Shown here piece after piece: positions 1 through 11,373 of a stretch of 64,000 nt of DNA. The DNA is taken from NCBI RefSeq assembly GCF_001562115.1, contig NZ_CP013926.1, positions 186,001 to 250,000 on the forward strand, written 5' to 3'. This DNA comes from Alteromonas stellipolaris. GTDB lineage: Bacteria > Pseudomonadota > Gammaproteobacteria > Enterobacterales > Alteromonadaceae. The position numbers and the translations under genes were made by a program. How positions within the stretch are numbered: the first letter of the stretch is position 1; the number at the start of each line of letters is the position of its first letter. The notes under the pieces were generated by a model. The model saw only the letters and a list, made by a program, of their open reading frames with translations, did no database searches and had not been told where the DNA came from.

Positions 1-1
1 A

Positions 2-862
2 GGCTCTGGTGTTTACGTTGGGCGCTTCGACTTACAAGAAGAATTAGATAAAACCGACGTAAACGGTTTGCGTTTAGGCGATGAACTCGCGCGCATAGGC
101 TACTTAGGTGAAGAAGAATTAGGAAGCCGCAACATAGGCGCATTTTTTGAAGCCCATATCGAGCAAGGCCCAATATTAGAAGATGAAGAAAAACGCATTG
201 GTGTAGTACGTTTAGGCCAAGGTATTCGCTGGTATAACGTAGAAATACAAGGTCAAGAATCTCATTCTGGCACAACGCCAATGCACTTACGCAAAGATGC
301 CATGGTAGCCACAGGTAAAATTGTGGCAGAAATCGAATCGCTAGCTAATCGTTATGACAATGGTCTTGGAACAGTAGGTTTCATGCAGGTATATCCTAAC
401 TCACGTAATACTATTCCTGGAAACGTGAAGTTTAGTGCCGATTTACGCAACCCTAACCCAGATGTGTTGGCCACTATGCATGAAGAGTTTGTGGCTTACT
501 GTGATTCGGTAGCCAAAGAGCGTAACTTAGAAATTACCGTGGATAACTTCTGGTACTTTGCGCCAGTAGAGTTTAATGCCTCTGACGATGTAAAAGCTGC
601 CACTGAAAACTTAGGATATTCACACATGGATATCTACGCGGGTGCTGGTCACGATGCCTGTTACATGGCCGACCTAGTGCCAGCGGGCATGATTTTCACT
701 CCATGTGAAAATGGCATTAGCCACAACGAAATTGAATACTCTAGCCCAGAGCAATGTGCAGATGGTGCAAACGTATTGCTTCATACCATGTTAACCGCCA
801 GCAAGCGTATTGCTGAAGCCGCCGGTGCTTCAATTACTGAAGATGAAGGGGCAAGCGTATGA
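2..862 (+). CDS. N-carbamoyl amino acid / beta-ureidopropionate hydrolase (M20 family), 5' truncated
   Basis: The reading frame is open from the first bases of the window, so the N-terminal part, including the first metal ligands, lies outside. About 286 residues of an expected 400 or so are present. Visible family motifs are FEAHIEQGPILE, the substrate-domain stretch with HSGTTPM, the GAGHDA metal-site motif and the C-terminal ENGISHNE. These are typical of the amidase, hydantoinase/carbamoylase branch of peptidase family M20, zinc-type hydrolases that remove the carbamoyl group from N-carbamoyl amino acids. The stop codon overlaps the start of the permease gene by 4 bp (ATGA), which implies translational coupling. 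With the dihydropyrimidinase two genes on, the likely role is the last step of reductive pyrimidine breakdown (N-carbamoyl-beta-alanine to beta-alanine) or hydantoin use. The exact substrate is inferred. Confidence 0.9.
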   Translation, partial: GSGVYVGRFDLQEELDKTDVNGLRLGDELARIGYLGEEELGSRNIGAFFEAHIEQGPILEDEEKRIGVVRLGQGIRWYNVEIQGQESHSGTTPMHLRKDAMVATGKIVAEIESLANRYDNGLGTVGFMQVYPNSRNTIPGNVKFSADLRNPNPDVLATMHEEFVAYCDSVAKERNLEITVDNFWYFAPVEFNASDDVKAATENLGYSHMDIYAGAGHDACYMADLVPAGMIFTPCENGISHNEIEYSSPEQCADGANVLLHTMLTASKRIAEAAGASITEDEGASV

Positions 863-2334
863 GTTCAGAAATTAGTGAGGTCACACTCAGTAAATCGGTG
901 ACCGAGAGTGATTATTTTAACGAAGACTTAGCGCCGACTAAATTATCGGAGCGTACTTGGGGTACAGGTAATATTGCCGCGCTTTGGGTGGGGATGGCGG
1001 TTTGTGTGCCTACCTATACCTTAGGCGGTGTTCTCACCACTTACTTTGGTCTGTCGGTCATTGAAGCCTTGTTTACTATTTTGTTGGCGAACATAGTGGT
1101 ACTAATTCCGCTTACGTTAAATGCATTTCCAGGCACAAAGTTCGGTATTCCCTTTCCGGTGGTACTGCGCTCGTCATTTGGCATTGTAGGCTCTAACATT
1201 CCCTGTTTGATTCGGGGGTTTGTCGCCTGCGGCTGGTTTGGCATTCAAACCATGTTTGGTGGCCTGGCCATACATTTGTTTCTATCCTCTATTTCAGATG
1301 GCTGGGCACAGCTTGGCGGTATGGGAGAGGTCATTGGCTTCTTCGCATTTGGTGCATTAAATGTCTTTATTGTAATTAAAGGGTCGGAGTCAATTAAATG
1401 GCTAGAAACCTTAGCAGCTCCCTTGCTATTAATCGTAGGTGCCGGGCTAATCTGGTGGGCAAGCGACAAAGTATCGGTAACTGAAGTGTTGGCTACCCCA
1501 GCTAGCAGACCCGAAGATGCAGGCTTCTTTAGCTACTTCTTTGCAGGGCTAACTGCCATGGTCGGGTTTTGGGCAACATTGTCGCTGAATATTCCTGATT
1601 TCAGCCGTTATGCTAAAAGTCAAAAAGCCCAAGTTACTGGGCAAATCATTGGCTTGCCACTCACCATGTTCATGTTTGCCGCCCTTGGTGTGTTACTGAC
1701 TTCAGCCTCTACCACGCTGGTAGGTGAAACGGTTTCAGATCCTGTTACCTTAATAGGTCATATCGATAGCCCATTTTTTGTGGCCATTGCCATGCTACTT
1801 ATTATTGTGGCTACCTTATCTACTAACACCGCCGCAAACGTAGTATCGCCCACCAACGACTTTCAAAATATTGCCCCTAAGTACATTAATCACACCCGTG
1901 GGGTATTGCTAACTGGCATAGTTGGCGTGTTATTAATGAGTTGGGAGCTTTTGAAAAAAGCTGGGCTTATTGAATCTGATGTAAGCGTAGATAGCTTGTA
2001 CTCAAATTGGCTACTTGGCTATTCAAGCTTACTAGGCCCTATTGCGGGCATTATGATTGTTGATTACTTCCTGATTAGAAAACAAGAGCTAGATGTAGCG
2101 GCGCTTTACACCAGCAGTGCTGCCTACCCGAAAGTGAATTGGGCCGGTTTTGTTGCCTTTTTAATTCCAGTAGGTATTACCCTGCTAGCCATAACCGCAG
2201 ATGTACTAACGTGGTTCTATAGCTACGGTTGGTTTACCGGTTCTATTTCGGGCGCCATCATTTATTACTTTGCTGCAGGCAAGCTAGTTAACACCGTGAA
2301 CACGAACGTTGGTGAACTAGCAAAAGCTTCATAA
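859..2334 (+). CDS. NCS1-family nucleobase/hydantoin:cation symporter
   Basis: This 491-residue, very hydrophobic protein has about twelve membrane segments, the usual size for the nucleobase:cation symporter-1 family (Mhp1, PucI, cytosine and allantoin permeases). Characteristic stretches are GTKFGIPFPVVLRSSFG in the region of the third helix, ACGWFGIQT, NIPDFSRYAKSQ in the middle, and NTAANVVSPTNDF further on. The gene starts inside the stop codon of the upstream hydrolase and is followed after 23 bp by the dihydropyrimidinase. It therefore probably imports the substrate of that pathway, such as uracil, thymine, a dihydropyrimidine or a hydantoin. The family assignment is firm and the substrate is inferred from neighbours only. 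Confidence 0.92.
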   Translation: MSSEISEVTLSKSVTESDYFNEDLAPTKLSERTWGTGNIAALWVGMAVCVPTYTLGGVLTTYFGLSVIEALFTILLANIVVLIPLTLNAFPGTKFGIPFPVVLRSSFGIVGSNIPCLIRGFVACGWFGIQTMFGGLAIHLFLSSISDGWAQLGGMGEVIGFFAFGALNVFIVIKGSESIKWLETLAAPLLLIVGAGLIWWASDKVSVTEVLATPASRPEDAGFFSYFFAGLTAMVGFWATLSLNIPDFSRYAKSQKAQVTGQIIGLPLTMFMFAALGVLLTSASTTLVGETVSDPVTLIGHIDSPFFVAIAMLLIIVATLSTNTAANVVSPTNDFQNIAPKYINHTRGVLLTGIVGVLLMSWELLKKAGLIESDVSVDSLYSNWLLGYSSLLGPIAGIMIVDYFLIRKQELDVAALYTSSAAYPKVNWAGFVAFLIPVGITLLAITADVLTWFYSYGWFTGSISGAIIYYFAAGKLVNTVNTNVGELAKAS

Positions 2335-2339
2335 ATTAA

Positions 2340-3824
<1,485 letters not shown>

Positions 3825-3855
3825 AACTCAGCGTATAGCGTAAATTAAAAAAGAA

Positions 3856-3890
3856 AAAGGCCAGTCAATTGAAATGACTGGCCTTTCTTT
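3856..3890. terminator. Bidirectional intrinsic terminator between hydA and hemY
   Basis: A perfect 12-bp stem (AAAGGCCAGTCA at 3856-3867, its complement at 3875-3886) has a 7-base loop. It is preceded by an A-rich tract and followed by a T-rich tract, so it can terminate both the plus-strand pyrimidine operon and the convergent minus-strand heme operon. Confidence 0.88.
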
Positions 3891-3925
3891 TATCTTCTTT
3901 TAAATTAAAAGTGAACAGCGTAAAG

Positions 3926-5098
3926 CTACACCAGCTGTTGACCTTCCTTATAATATTGCAACGCCGTGGTGCTATCGTGTCTACGCTCACTAATGGCTGA
4001 CAGCAATAACAGGTCATCTTTGTTCGATTCCATCTTCACGGCTTTTAATAACACTTTCTCCGCTAGAATGTCGTCACCAGCGTTAAACGCGACTCTTCCC
4101 AGCGTTGAATATAACTCAACATTTTCGCTGTCTTGTTTAATCCAGCTTTCCAGCAACCGCAGTGAGGGGGCAGCATTCGGAATGTTCAACTGGGTGAAAT
4201 AGGGAAATAGAGCAGGGTGCGGGCCACGTTTTTGCCACTCTACTAGCAGCGTTTGTGCTTCGGCATGCATGCCTTGTTCAAGCAATTGTTGAATATAAGC
4301 CGCGCGATAAGCATCGTCTTGCTTAATTTTACGAGGTAATCCTTCCCAGTGGGTTTTAAGCTCAGCAGCGCCATTCTTACTGGCAATTTCAGCTAGCTTA
4401 CCCTTGGCAATTCTCTGTGACCATGCGGTATAATCTTCTTTTGGTAACGCCTTGCGCCAACCACTTAGCTTTTCTTGCAAGATTTGCCATTGACCTTGTT
4501 CTGCCATTATCGACGCTTTTAGCTTTATTACTTGCGGATTGTTGGCTTCTTCTTCATCTAAGTTGTCTAACTTTTCAAGCGCCTCGGTATACTTACCTTC
4601 TGTTATATCAATACGTGCCATCACTATCGTGGCTGCAACTTTGGCACTGTCATACTCTGCCGCTTGCAGTAAGAAGTAACGGGCTTTTTGTGGGTCATTT
4701 TGGCTTTGAGCCACTTGCGCAGCGGCCAAGTAATTTACCCCTTCAAAATCGCCATTGGTGGTTTGGCTTAACGCCTTGTGAGCACTTTTTAGGTCACCCG
4801 CTGCCAATGACTGTAGTCCATGATAGAAAGCACGCTTACGTTTACGTTCACCTAATGCACCAAACCAGCGGTGAGAACCCGTTACTAGGCTTAACGTCCA
4901 TAACACCAACTTAGAGATGATATACCAGCTGATAATGGCGCAGATAATGATAATGCAAAAACCAATTAGGCTGGTTTCTATCGCGGTATTACCTAACGAA
5001 ATGAGTACATAGCCTTTGTCGCCCAAAATCATAGGGCCAACAATAAGCGCAACAATAAATGCGGCCAGCACCGCAAGGGCAATGACTAACCATTTCAT
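3926..5098 (-). CDS. hemY: HemY, inner-membrane TPR protein of the heme operon
   Basis: This 390-residue protein has two N-terminal membrane segments (about residues 3-25 and 42-64) followed by a soluble helical region of TPR-like repeats, as in gammaproteobacterial HemY. It is distinct from the protoporphyrinogen oxidase also called HemY in Bacillus. The family is linked to the late heme pathway by genetics, but its biochemical role is not settled. The start codon overlaps the hemX stop by 4 bp, and the gene is the last of hemC-hemD-hemX-hemY. Repeat regions such as GEYLAAAQVAQ-like helices suggest a scaffold for protein partners. The assignment rests on domain layout plus operon position. 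Confidence 0.9.
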   Translation of the reverse strand: MKWLVIALAVLAAFIVALIVGPMILGDKGYVLISLGNTAIETSLIGFCIIIICAIISWYIISKLVLWTLSLVTGSHRWFGALGERKRKRAFYHGLQSLAAGDLKSAHKALSQTTNGDFEGVNYLAAAQVAQSQNDPQKARYFLLQAAEYDSAKVAATIVMARIDITEGKYTEALEKLDNLDEEEANNPQVIKLKASIMAEQGQWQILQEKLSGWRKALPKEDYTAWSQRIAKGKLAEIASKNGAAELKTHWEGLPRKIKQDDAYRAAYIQQLLEQGMHAEAQTLLVEWQKRGPHPALFPYFTQLNIPNAAPSLRLLESWIKQDSENVELYSTLGRVAFNAGDDILAEKVLLKAVKMESNKDDLLLLSAISERRHDSTTALQYYKEGQQLV

Positions 5099-6303
5099 AA
5101 TGCGCTAGCTCCCTGACTGAATGCTTGTTTTACACGAGACTCCAATAACTGCTCTAGCGGCTTTTGTGAAACTAACTGGCTAGGGATTGGTTGTGAAATG
5201 TCGGTATCAACAAGGTTATCTAGTGCTGAGATAAAACCAGTAACCTGAATCTTTTCAACATCATAATGCTCTTCAAGCATGGTTTTAGCGTAAAGCAAAG
5301 ATTGCTCATACAAACCTGAGTCTGCTTTAAGAGCAGCAGACTGAGCATGCATCAACTGCAAGCGAAGCTGTTCTTTAACTAAAAACTGGGCTTGTAATGA
5401 CATTACCGGTTCAACCGGGCCTTCTAAACTTTTCACTGTTAAAAAGCCATCAACAATGGAGTGCCACACTTTCGCTAGGTTCTCTTTCCAGTCGTCTGCC
5501 GATTCAGATAGCTCATTGCTATCAGCATCTGCCTCTACTGGCTTTTCAAAAGTATCTAACGGTAATTTGTCAATTTGCGCCAGCATGCCGGTAAGGGCAA
5601 GAGCCACCGAACTTTGAGATACAGGGTTCATTTGTTGAAGGGTTTGAATGTCTTCAGCAAGCTTGGCGCGAACCGGTAGTACGGAAGGATCTGCTAGTGA
5701 TTTTAAACGCTTATCGGCGTTTACTAACAATAAGGTTGCTGTGCGTACATCGTTTTCTAACCACAACTTTCTACCCGCCATGCGAACTAAATAATCAGCC
5801 TCGGCTATAAGCCAATCGGCAGGGCGTTGACCTTCCATGCTATTAAGTTGCTGTTGTGTTGCTTCGGCTTGTTGCACTAAGGCACTATTTTGTTGCTGCA
5901 ATGAATCTACAGCGTCTTTTAGTTCACCGTTCTGCATGTTGAGCATACGCAACGTGTCTGCTGTTTGCTTACGATCGGAAAGCATGTCGTTAACTTGCGC
6001 GGTATTTGCCTGTTGAGCTTTAGCAAGGGAATCGCTGCTGCCTTGTTGTTGCATGTAGTACCAATACCCAGCACCAATAATGCCTAGTACTAAAAGGAAA
6101 ATAACAATAACCACAAACCATAGAAGCTTGGTTCCTGATGATTTTTTCGCTTTTTTCGGCGTGTTTTTATCCGTACCTTTAGGTGATACTGTATCTGTGC
6201 TTGATGCGGTGTTCGCTGACGTCGCTTCTGATGTCGTACTAGATGATGATTCCACGCTTACCAATTCCCCATTTTGAGGGTCCTTCTCATTCTTGTCAGA
6301 CAT
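5095..6303 (-). CDS. hemX: HemX, uroporphyrinogen-III C-methyltransferase-like membrane protein
   Basis: This 402-residue protein has a Ser/Thr-rich cytoplasmic N-terminus, a lysine-rich patch at 48-59, one membrane segment at about 60-82, a Gln-rich coiled coil at about 85-160, and a C-terminal helical domain containing RPADWLIAEADYLVRMA, the hallmark of the HemX family. Although often annotated as a methyltransferase, it shows no SAM-binding motif, so catalytic activity is doubtful. The start abuts the hemD stop with no gap, and its own stop overlaps the hemY start by 4 bp. It probably acts with HemY as a membrane-associated accessory to tetrapyrrole synthesis. Confidence 0.9.
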   Translation of the reverse strand: MSDKNEKDPQNGELVSVESSSSTTSEATSANTASSTDTVSPKGTDKNTPKKAKKSSGTKLLWFVVIVIFLLVLGIIGAGYWYYMQQQGSSDSLAKAQQANTAQVNDMLSDRKQTADTLRMLNMQNGELKDAVDSLQQQNSALVQQAEATQQQLNSMEGQRPADWLIAEADYLVRMAGRKLWLENDVRTATLLLVNADKRLKSLADPSVLPVRAKLAEDIQTLQQMNPVSQSSVALALTGMLAQIDKLPLDTFEKPVEADADSNELSESADDWKENLAKVWHSIVDGFLTVKSLEGPVEPVMSLQAQFLVKEQLRLQLMHAQSAALKADSGLYEQSLLYAKTMLEEHYDVEKIQVTGFISALDNLVDTDISQPIPSQLVSQKPLEQLLESRVKQAFSQGASAL

Positions 6304-7035
6304 TTAATACTCCCAATTTTCCTTTACCCAGGCAATTAATGCCTGATCGGTGGCGCGGTTGCACACCGAAACGCGTGCTATCCCAAGATTACGTAAACTC
6401 GTTGCAACTCGTTCACTTACCGTTAACCAGGGCAACGCTAATAATTGCATACTATGGCTAGAAATAAGCTGTTTTGCCATATTCTCGCTTGTAGCGATAA
6501 TGCCGCTAACATCGCCAATTTTCCAGACTTTTGTGTAAATTGGGTTTGTAAGTGGTTCTCTTTTATATACACAAAACTCAGTAACCGATATACCTCTGCC
6601 GCCTAAAACATGAGCCAGCGTATCCCTGCCACCTTCACCCTTAATAATAACGACTTGTGTACAGTTTGCCTCATTAAGTTGCTGCATGACCAGTATACCT
6701 TCGGATGTATGTAGCGAAGGTGTAACAATTTTGAAAGGTAAATTCGCGCTGTGTAGCGCATTGGCTGTGGCATCGCCTACCGCAATTAACGTAGTAGGCG
6801 CAGATAACAACGAGACATGGTTGAGTGCATCAAGCGTCGCTGGCACGGCATAAATGCTGGTGACAATAATGCTATTAACGCTGGGCGAGCTCAACAAAAA
6901 CTGTTGGAGCTCGTTTGCCTTGCTGGGGATGCTTTGAATATCTGATGTAGCAACCCCTACGGCATTAATACCCGCCTGCTCGAAAGCCTCTGCACTTGCC
7001 TGTAACTTAGGAAGAGGACGGGTTATCAATAACAT
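6304..7035 (-). CDS. hemD: Uroporphyrinogen-III synthase
   Basis: This 243-residue protein, of usual length for the family, closes and inverts ring D of hydroxymethylbilane to give uroporphyrinogen III. HemD sequences diverge strongly. Here the support is LLITRPLPKLQASAEAFEQAG at the N-terminus, the two-lobed alternation of strands and helices, the VVIIKGEGGRDTL segment in the middle, and the position between hemC and hemX. Three bases separate it from the hemC stop, and the hemX start follows its stop directly. Confidence 0.92.
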   Translation of the reverse strand: MLLITRPLPKLQASAEAFEQAGINAVGVATSDIQSIPSKANELQQFLLSSPSVNSIIVTSIYAVPATLDALNHVSLLSAPTTLIAVGDATANALHSANLPFKIVTPSLHTSEGILVMQQLNEANCTQVVIIKGEGGRDTLAHVLGGRGISVTEFCVYKREPLTNPIYTKVWKIGDVSGIIATSENMAKQLISSHSMQLLALPWLTVSERVATSLRNLGIARVSVCNRATDQALIAWVKENWEY

Positions 7036-7038
7036 ATA

Positions 7039-7974
7039 CTAGTTATACAACGCGCTAAGAATCTCTCCAGCGCCTTGTTCGAGCAGTGCCTCGGCGACTT
7101 CTACGCCTATGCTCTTTGCATTTTTTGTAGGGCCTGTGGCAGAAGCAAATAATAAGGTTGAGCCATCGGGCTGTCCGACCATACCGGTTAAGGTTATGCT
7201 GTCGCCATCAAGGGTAGCAAAACTGCCGATAGGAACTTGGCAGCCGCCTTCCAAACGTTCGTTCATCGCGCGCTCTGCGCTCACTCGGGTTTGGGTTTCA
7301 TCGTGGTTCAGCGCTTGAAGTAACGCAATAAGTTCGGCATCGTCATTGCGGCATTCAATACCTACAGCCCCTTGCCCTACGGCGGGAAGCGATACCGAAG
7401 CCGGCAAACCGGTTTTAATCCGTTCTTCCATGCCCAAACGGATAAGGCCAGCAGAGGCAAGAATGATGGCATCGTATTCGCCAGCATCGAGTTTAGCGAG
7501 GCGGGTATTCACATTACCGCGCAAATCTTTAATTTTTAGGTCGGGACGATGCTTACGAATTTGGCACTGGCGGCGAAGACTAGAGGTTCCAACCACAGCA
7601 CCTTCTGGCAATGCATCTAAATCATCAAAATGGTTTGATACAAAGGCATCGAACGGATTCTCACGTTCGCAAATGGCGTGAAGCCCAAATCCTTCGGGGA
7701 ATTCAACGGGTACATCCTTCATTGAATGCACCGCAATATCGGCTCTGCCTTCTAGCATGGCAACTTCAAGTTCTTTGATAAACAAGCCCTTACCACCAAT
7801 TTTTGCCAGCGGCGTGTCAAGAATTCGATCACCTTGAGTGCTCATAGGAACCAGCTCAACGACAATTGAATCATGGTGTTCTAACAGTTTCGCTTTCACA
7901 TATTCAGCTTGCCATAGCGCTAGTGCGCTTTTGCGAGTGGCGATACGAATTGTTCTCTTAGGTGCTGCTTGCAT
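7039..7974 (-). CDS. hemC: Porphobilinogen deaminase (hydroxymethylbilane synthase)
   Basis: This 311-residue enzyme joins four porphobilinogens into hydroxymethylbilane. Conserved features include [16 protein letters not shown] near the N-terminus, HSMKDVP (about 83-89), GTSSLRRQ (about 129-136), RGNVNTRL, and the cofactor-bearing cysteine C245 in [10 protein letters not shown], which attaches the dipyrromethane primer. It is the first gene of hemCDXY. The 197 bp before it are shared with a divergent diguanylate cyclase and contain a 17-bp palindrome. Confidence 0.96.
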   Translation of the reverse strand: MQAAPKRTIRIATRKSALALWQAEYVKAKLLEHHDSIVVELVPMSTQGDRILDTPLAKIGGKGLFIKELEVAMLEGRADIAVHSMKDVPVEFPEGFGLHAICERENPFDAFVSNHFDDLDALPEGAVVGTSSLRRQCQIRKHRPDLKIKDLRGNVNTRLAKLDAGEYDAIILASAGLIRLGMEERIKTGLPASVSLPAVGQGAVGIECRNDDAELIALLQALNHDETQTRVSAERAMNERLEGGCQVPIGSFATLDGDSITLTGMVGQPDGSTLLFASATGPTKNAKSIGVEVAEALLEQGAGEILSALYN

Positions 7975-8059
7975 TATTAATATCCTGTCTAGGGCCTTGT
8001 CTAAGGCATAGAACCTAAAGCAATCACATGGCTTTTGCTTAAGGCTATCGTTCGACTTA

Positions 8060-8076
8060 TAAGTACATTGTACTTA
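8060..8076. promoter_or_regulatory. 17-bp perfect palindrome in the hemC / diguanylate cyclase divergent region
   Basis: TAAGTACATTGTACTTA is perfectly symmetric around one central base. It lies 86 bp upstream of hemC and 96 bp upstream of the diguanylate cyclase, where a dimeric regulator could act on either gene. No regulator is identified. Confidence 0.45.
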
Positions 8077-8171
8077 AATCTTTAACTTGCGCACAGGTTT
8101 ACGGTTGCGAAATTGTACGTAGAGTGACTATGCTTATTGCAATCATAAGATATGGATAAGCCTCCAGTTAT

Positions 8172-9230
8172 ATGGATAGTTCCTCGTTAAGCCAATTTCT
8201 CGAAAATACCCATTTAAATAGTGCTGAAGTGAAGCGCCGCCGTTTAACTTTGTATTTCATCTCATACATTGGCGGTATTATTATGGCCGTGTTAGCCGCT
8301 AAAAATTTAGTGCGGGGTGATCACTTTCTCGCCTTTTGGTTGGGGCTTTTTTCGTTTTCAGTTTTTGCTAATGCGGCGTTGTCGCATATCTTTAAAAATA
8401 ATAATATTTTCTACTATATTGCAGGATGTATTGTTACTGCTATGGTGGCGGTAATCTCTGTTACTGGTGGTTACCATGATACGGGGCTGCACTTTGTTTA
8501 CCCACTTATTTTAATACAAATTATTATTGTGCGTTTTAGAGCGGCCATTTTTTACGTCACGGGTACCGTCGGCGCGGTGGCCTTTATCGTTTACCACCAA
8601 GAATCTATTCCTGCTACCTATCGGGCAGAGGATGTATCTCGCTTCCTAATAGCGCTTGGTTGTTTCATTACAGTGGCTTTTATTTCTGAATACTTTTGGC
8701 ATAAAAGTAGAAAGGAGATGTTGACCGATAATTTAGAGAAGCTTCGTCAAGCTAACTCTGACCCTCTGACCAAAGTACCCAATAGGCGATTTTTAGAATC
8801 GGTTTATTTTGAGCGCGCAATAAAAAACCCAGCGGATTACTTTCCGTTAAGTGTTGTTGTAGTGGATATCGATTACTTTAAAAAAATAAACGATAACTAC
8901 GGGCATGACGTTGGAGACAGAGTATTAATTAACGTTGCTACATTAATGAAAAAAGCCATTAGAGCCACCGATGTTGTATCACGCACTGGTGGAGAGGAGT
9001 TTTTAATTTTATACCCCAAAACAACCTTGAGTATGGCGGTAAAGTTGGCTGAAAAAATTCGTGTAGAGATTGAAAGCTCGCCATTTATAGAGGGAGACAT
9101 TCATCACCCGATCACAGCCAGTTTTGGGGTGGCAACAGCATTAACTGACGCCAATATTAATGCCACGGTTAAGTTGGCTGACGAGCACCTTTACGAAGCG
9201 AAAGGTGCGGGTAGGAACCGCGTCATGTAG
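8172..9230 (+). CDS. Membrane-anchored diguanylate cyclase (GGEEF)
   Basis: This 352-residue protein has about five or six membrane segments at residues 26-190 and a C-terminal GGDEF domain from about 196. The signature is GGEEF at 273-277, a functional variant. An RATD motif precedes it at the spacing of the inhibitory I-site, so product feedback by cyclic di-GMP is expected. Substrate-binding residues in DIDYFKKINDNYGHDVGD are intact. The N-terminal membrane part is of the kind used as a ligand sensor, but the signal is unknown. The ribosome site before the ATG is weak. The gene is monocistronic and divergent from hemC. Confidence 0.93.
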   Translation: MDSSSLSQFLENTHLNSAEVKRRRLTLYFISYIGGIIMAVLAAKNLVRGDHFLAFWLGLFSFSVFANAALSHIFKNNNIFYYIAGCIVTAMVAVISVTGGYHDTGLHFVYPLILIQIIIVRFRAAIFYVTGTVGAVAFIVYHQESIPATYRAEDVSRFLIALGCFITVAFISEYFWHKSRKEMLTDNLEKLRQANSDPLTKVPNRRFLESVYFERAIKNPADYFPLSVVVVDIDYFKKINDNYGHDVGDRVLINVATLMKKAIRATDVVSRTGGEEFLILYPKTTLSMAVKLAEKIRVEIESSPFIEGDIHHPITASFGVATALTDANINATVKLADEHLYEAKGAGRNRVM

Positions 9231-9342
9231 CGCTATCCCAGAAAGCTACCAAAGCAGCCATTAGATAGAGCTATAAAAGCGAAGCGATTAAGCCCAAAGC
9301 CTTTGGTAAAAGTGCCTAGTAAAAGACCTTAGCTCAAAAAGA

Positions 9343-10014
9343 CTAAGCAAGTACCTTTTGTAGCCAAGCTGAAATATCGTTTAACTCTTGCATGCACACA
9401 TTGTGTTGCATGGTGTAGGTTTGCCAAGTGGCGTTAAAACCATTCTCGGTTAACGTCTTATATGCCGCATTACCCATAAAAATGGGCACGACTTCATCTT
9501 GATCGCCATGGGCCATCATAATGGGGATGTCACGATTGATCTCAGTCGCTTCATTGGCTAATAAGTTTGGCTCGCACATATAAGTGGAAAGTGCCAATAC
9601 ACCGGCAAGTTTGTGTGTGAAGCGAGGCGCCAAATGAAGTGCAATTACGCCACCTTGAGAGAACCCTGCTAACACAATGCGGTTTGTAGGAATGCCTTTA
9701 TCTACCTGTTCTTGGATAAGGGCTTCTACTTGACTCGCCGACTCAAGTACACCAGTTAAATCTGCGCGACTATTGAAATCGAGTGATTTGATGTCGTACC
9801 ACGCACGCATACGCATGCCACCGTTAATGGTAACGGGGCGTTCTGGCGCGTGGGGGAAAATAAATTTCACTGACATGCTATCAGGTAGCTTTAGCTCAGG
9901 TACGATAGGCGCGAAGCCATGACCAGAATCGCCTAAACCATGAAGCCAGATCACGCAGGCATTTGGAGTAGAGCTGGGTTTTTGTTCAACGTACGGCAAA
10001 AGTTCTTGCGCCAT
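9343..10014 (-). CDS. Carboxylesterase of the APT1 / carboxylesterase II family
   Basis: This 223-residue alpha/beta hydrolase hydrolyses short to medium acyl esters in this family. The N-terminal oxyanion region WLHGLGDSGHGF, the nucleophile elbow GFSQGG with S119, an acid at D173 in HGDQDEVVP and H204 in MQHNV form a complete catalytic triad. There is no signal peptide, so it is cytoplasmic. It stands alone, convergent with the upstream diguanylate cyclase and divergent from gmk across 195 bp. The natural substrate is unknown. Confidence 0.93.
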   Translation of the reverse strand: MAQELLPYVEQKPSSTPNACVIWLHGLGDSGHGFAPIVPELKLPDSMSVKFIFPHAPERPVTINGGMRMRAWYDIKSLDFNSRADLTGVLESASQVEALIQEQVDKGIPTNRIVLAGFSQGGVIALHLAPRFTHKLAGVLALSTYMCEPNLLANEATEINRDIPIMMAHGDQDEVVPIFMGNAAYKTLTENGFNATWQTYTMQHNVCMQELNDISAWLQKVLA

Positions 10015-10191
10015 GTTGGTGTGTTCCTACTTCTTGTATTTTCCTAAAACAGCACGGGTATTAAACGCGCTGTAAACTCATCACACTGTTTGAAGTGTTG
10101 GCGCAGGCATCGAGAGTGTGTTTAAACGATTGCTACTACGGCTTAACGGTTCAATATGCTATCATTGCTCCACGAAATCACCATATTTTAA

Positions 10192-10851
<660 letters not shown>

Positions 10852-10958
10852 TATATTGTTTTAAATTCAAACAAACCGCTAGGATCGTGCCCTACAAGGG
10901 TGTATACTACGCGGCCGCTTTTTGAATTACTTGATCAACCTAATTTTCGGAGAAATAC

Positions 10959-11231
10959 ATGGCCCGCGTAACAGTTGAAGATGCCGTAGATAAAATTGGT
11001 AACCGCTTTGATTTGGTTTTGGTAGCTGCTCGTCGTGCTCGCCAAATTGCCACCGAAGGTAAAACTCCAATGGTTGATGTGCAAAACGATAAGCCTACTG
11101 TAACTGCACTTCGTGAAATCGAAGAAGGTTTGGTAACTGCTAGCACACTAGAGCAAGACGATTTGCGTGATCAGGAACAACAAGAACACGCTGAGTTTTC
11201 TTCAGTAGCAAATATTCTTTCTGATCAATAG
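10959..11231 (+). CDS. rpoZ: RNA polymerase omega subunit
   Basis: This 90-residue protein begins [20 protein letters not shown] and contains [10 protein letters not shown], both diagnostic of omega, the small subunit that aids assembly of the beta-prime subunit and forms part of a ppGpp site. A GGAG ribosome site lies about five bases upstream of the ATG. The 107 bp from gmk include a TATACT at 10903-10908 that could be a -10 box, though no good -35 is visible. A strong terminator follows the gene. Confidence 0.97.
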   Translation: MARVTVEDAVDKIGNRFDLVLVAARRARQIATEGKTPMVDVQNDKPTVTALREIEEGLVTASTLEQDDLRDQEQQEHAEFSSVANILSDQ

Positions 11232-11263
11232 TTACACCATAAGGGTAACTATTGTATGTTTAG

Positions 11264-11304
11264 GCGCCAGTGCTTTGAAAAAAGCACTGGCGCTTTGCTT
11301 TTTG
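11264..11304 (+). terminator. Intrinsic terminator after rpoZ
   Basis: A perfect 13-bp stem (11264-11276 with 11281-11293) is closed by a GAAA tetraloop and followed by a T-rich run. It separates rpoZ from spoT, so spoT needs readthrough or its own promoter in the 70 bp that remain. Confidence 0.9.
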
Positions 11305-11373
11305 GGTATTGGCTAAAGGCTCAATTCTACGTATTCTTAAGGTTGTAACGTTAATCAGGAGTCGCACTAGTCC

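Noticed and set aside
4417..4914. Long open frame antisense to hemY
   Set aside because: It has no family features and lies wholly opposite a well supported gene; similar frames opposite other genes were treated the same way.
9294..9306. Palindrome CCAAAG-C-CTTTGG between two convergent genes
   Set aside because: The one-base loop prevents a hairpin and there is no gene start nearby to regulate.
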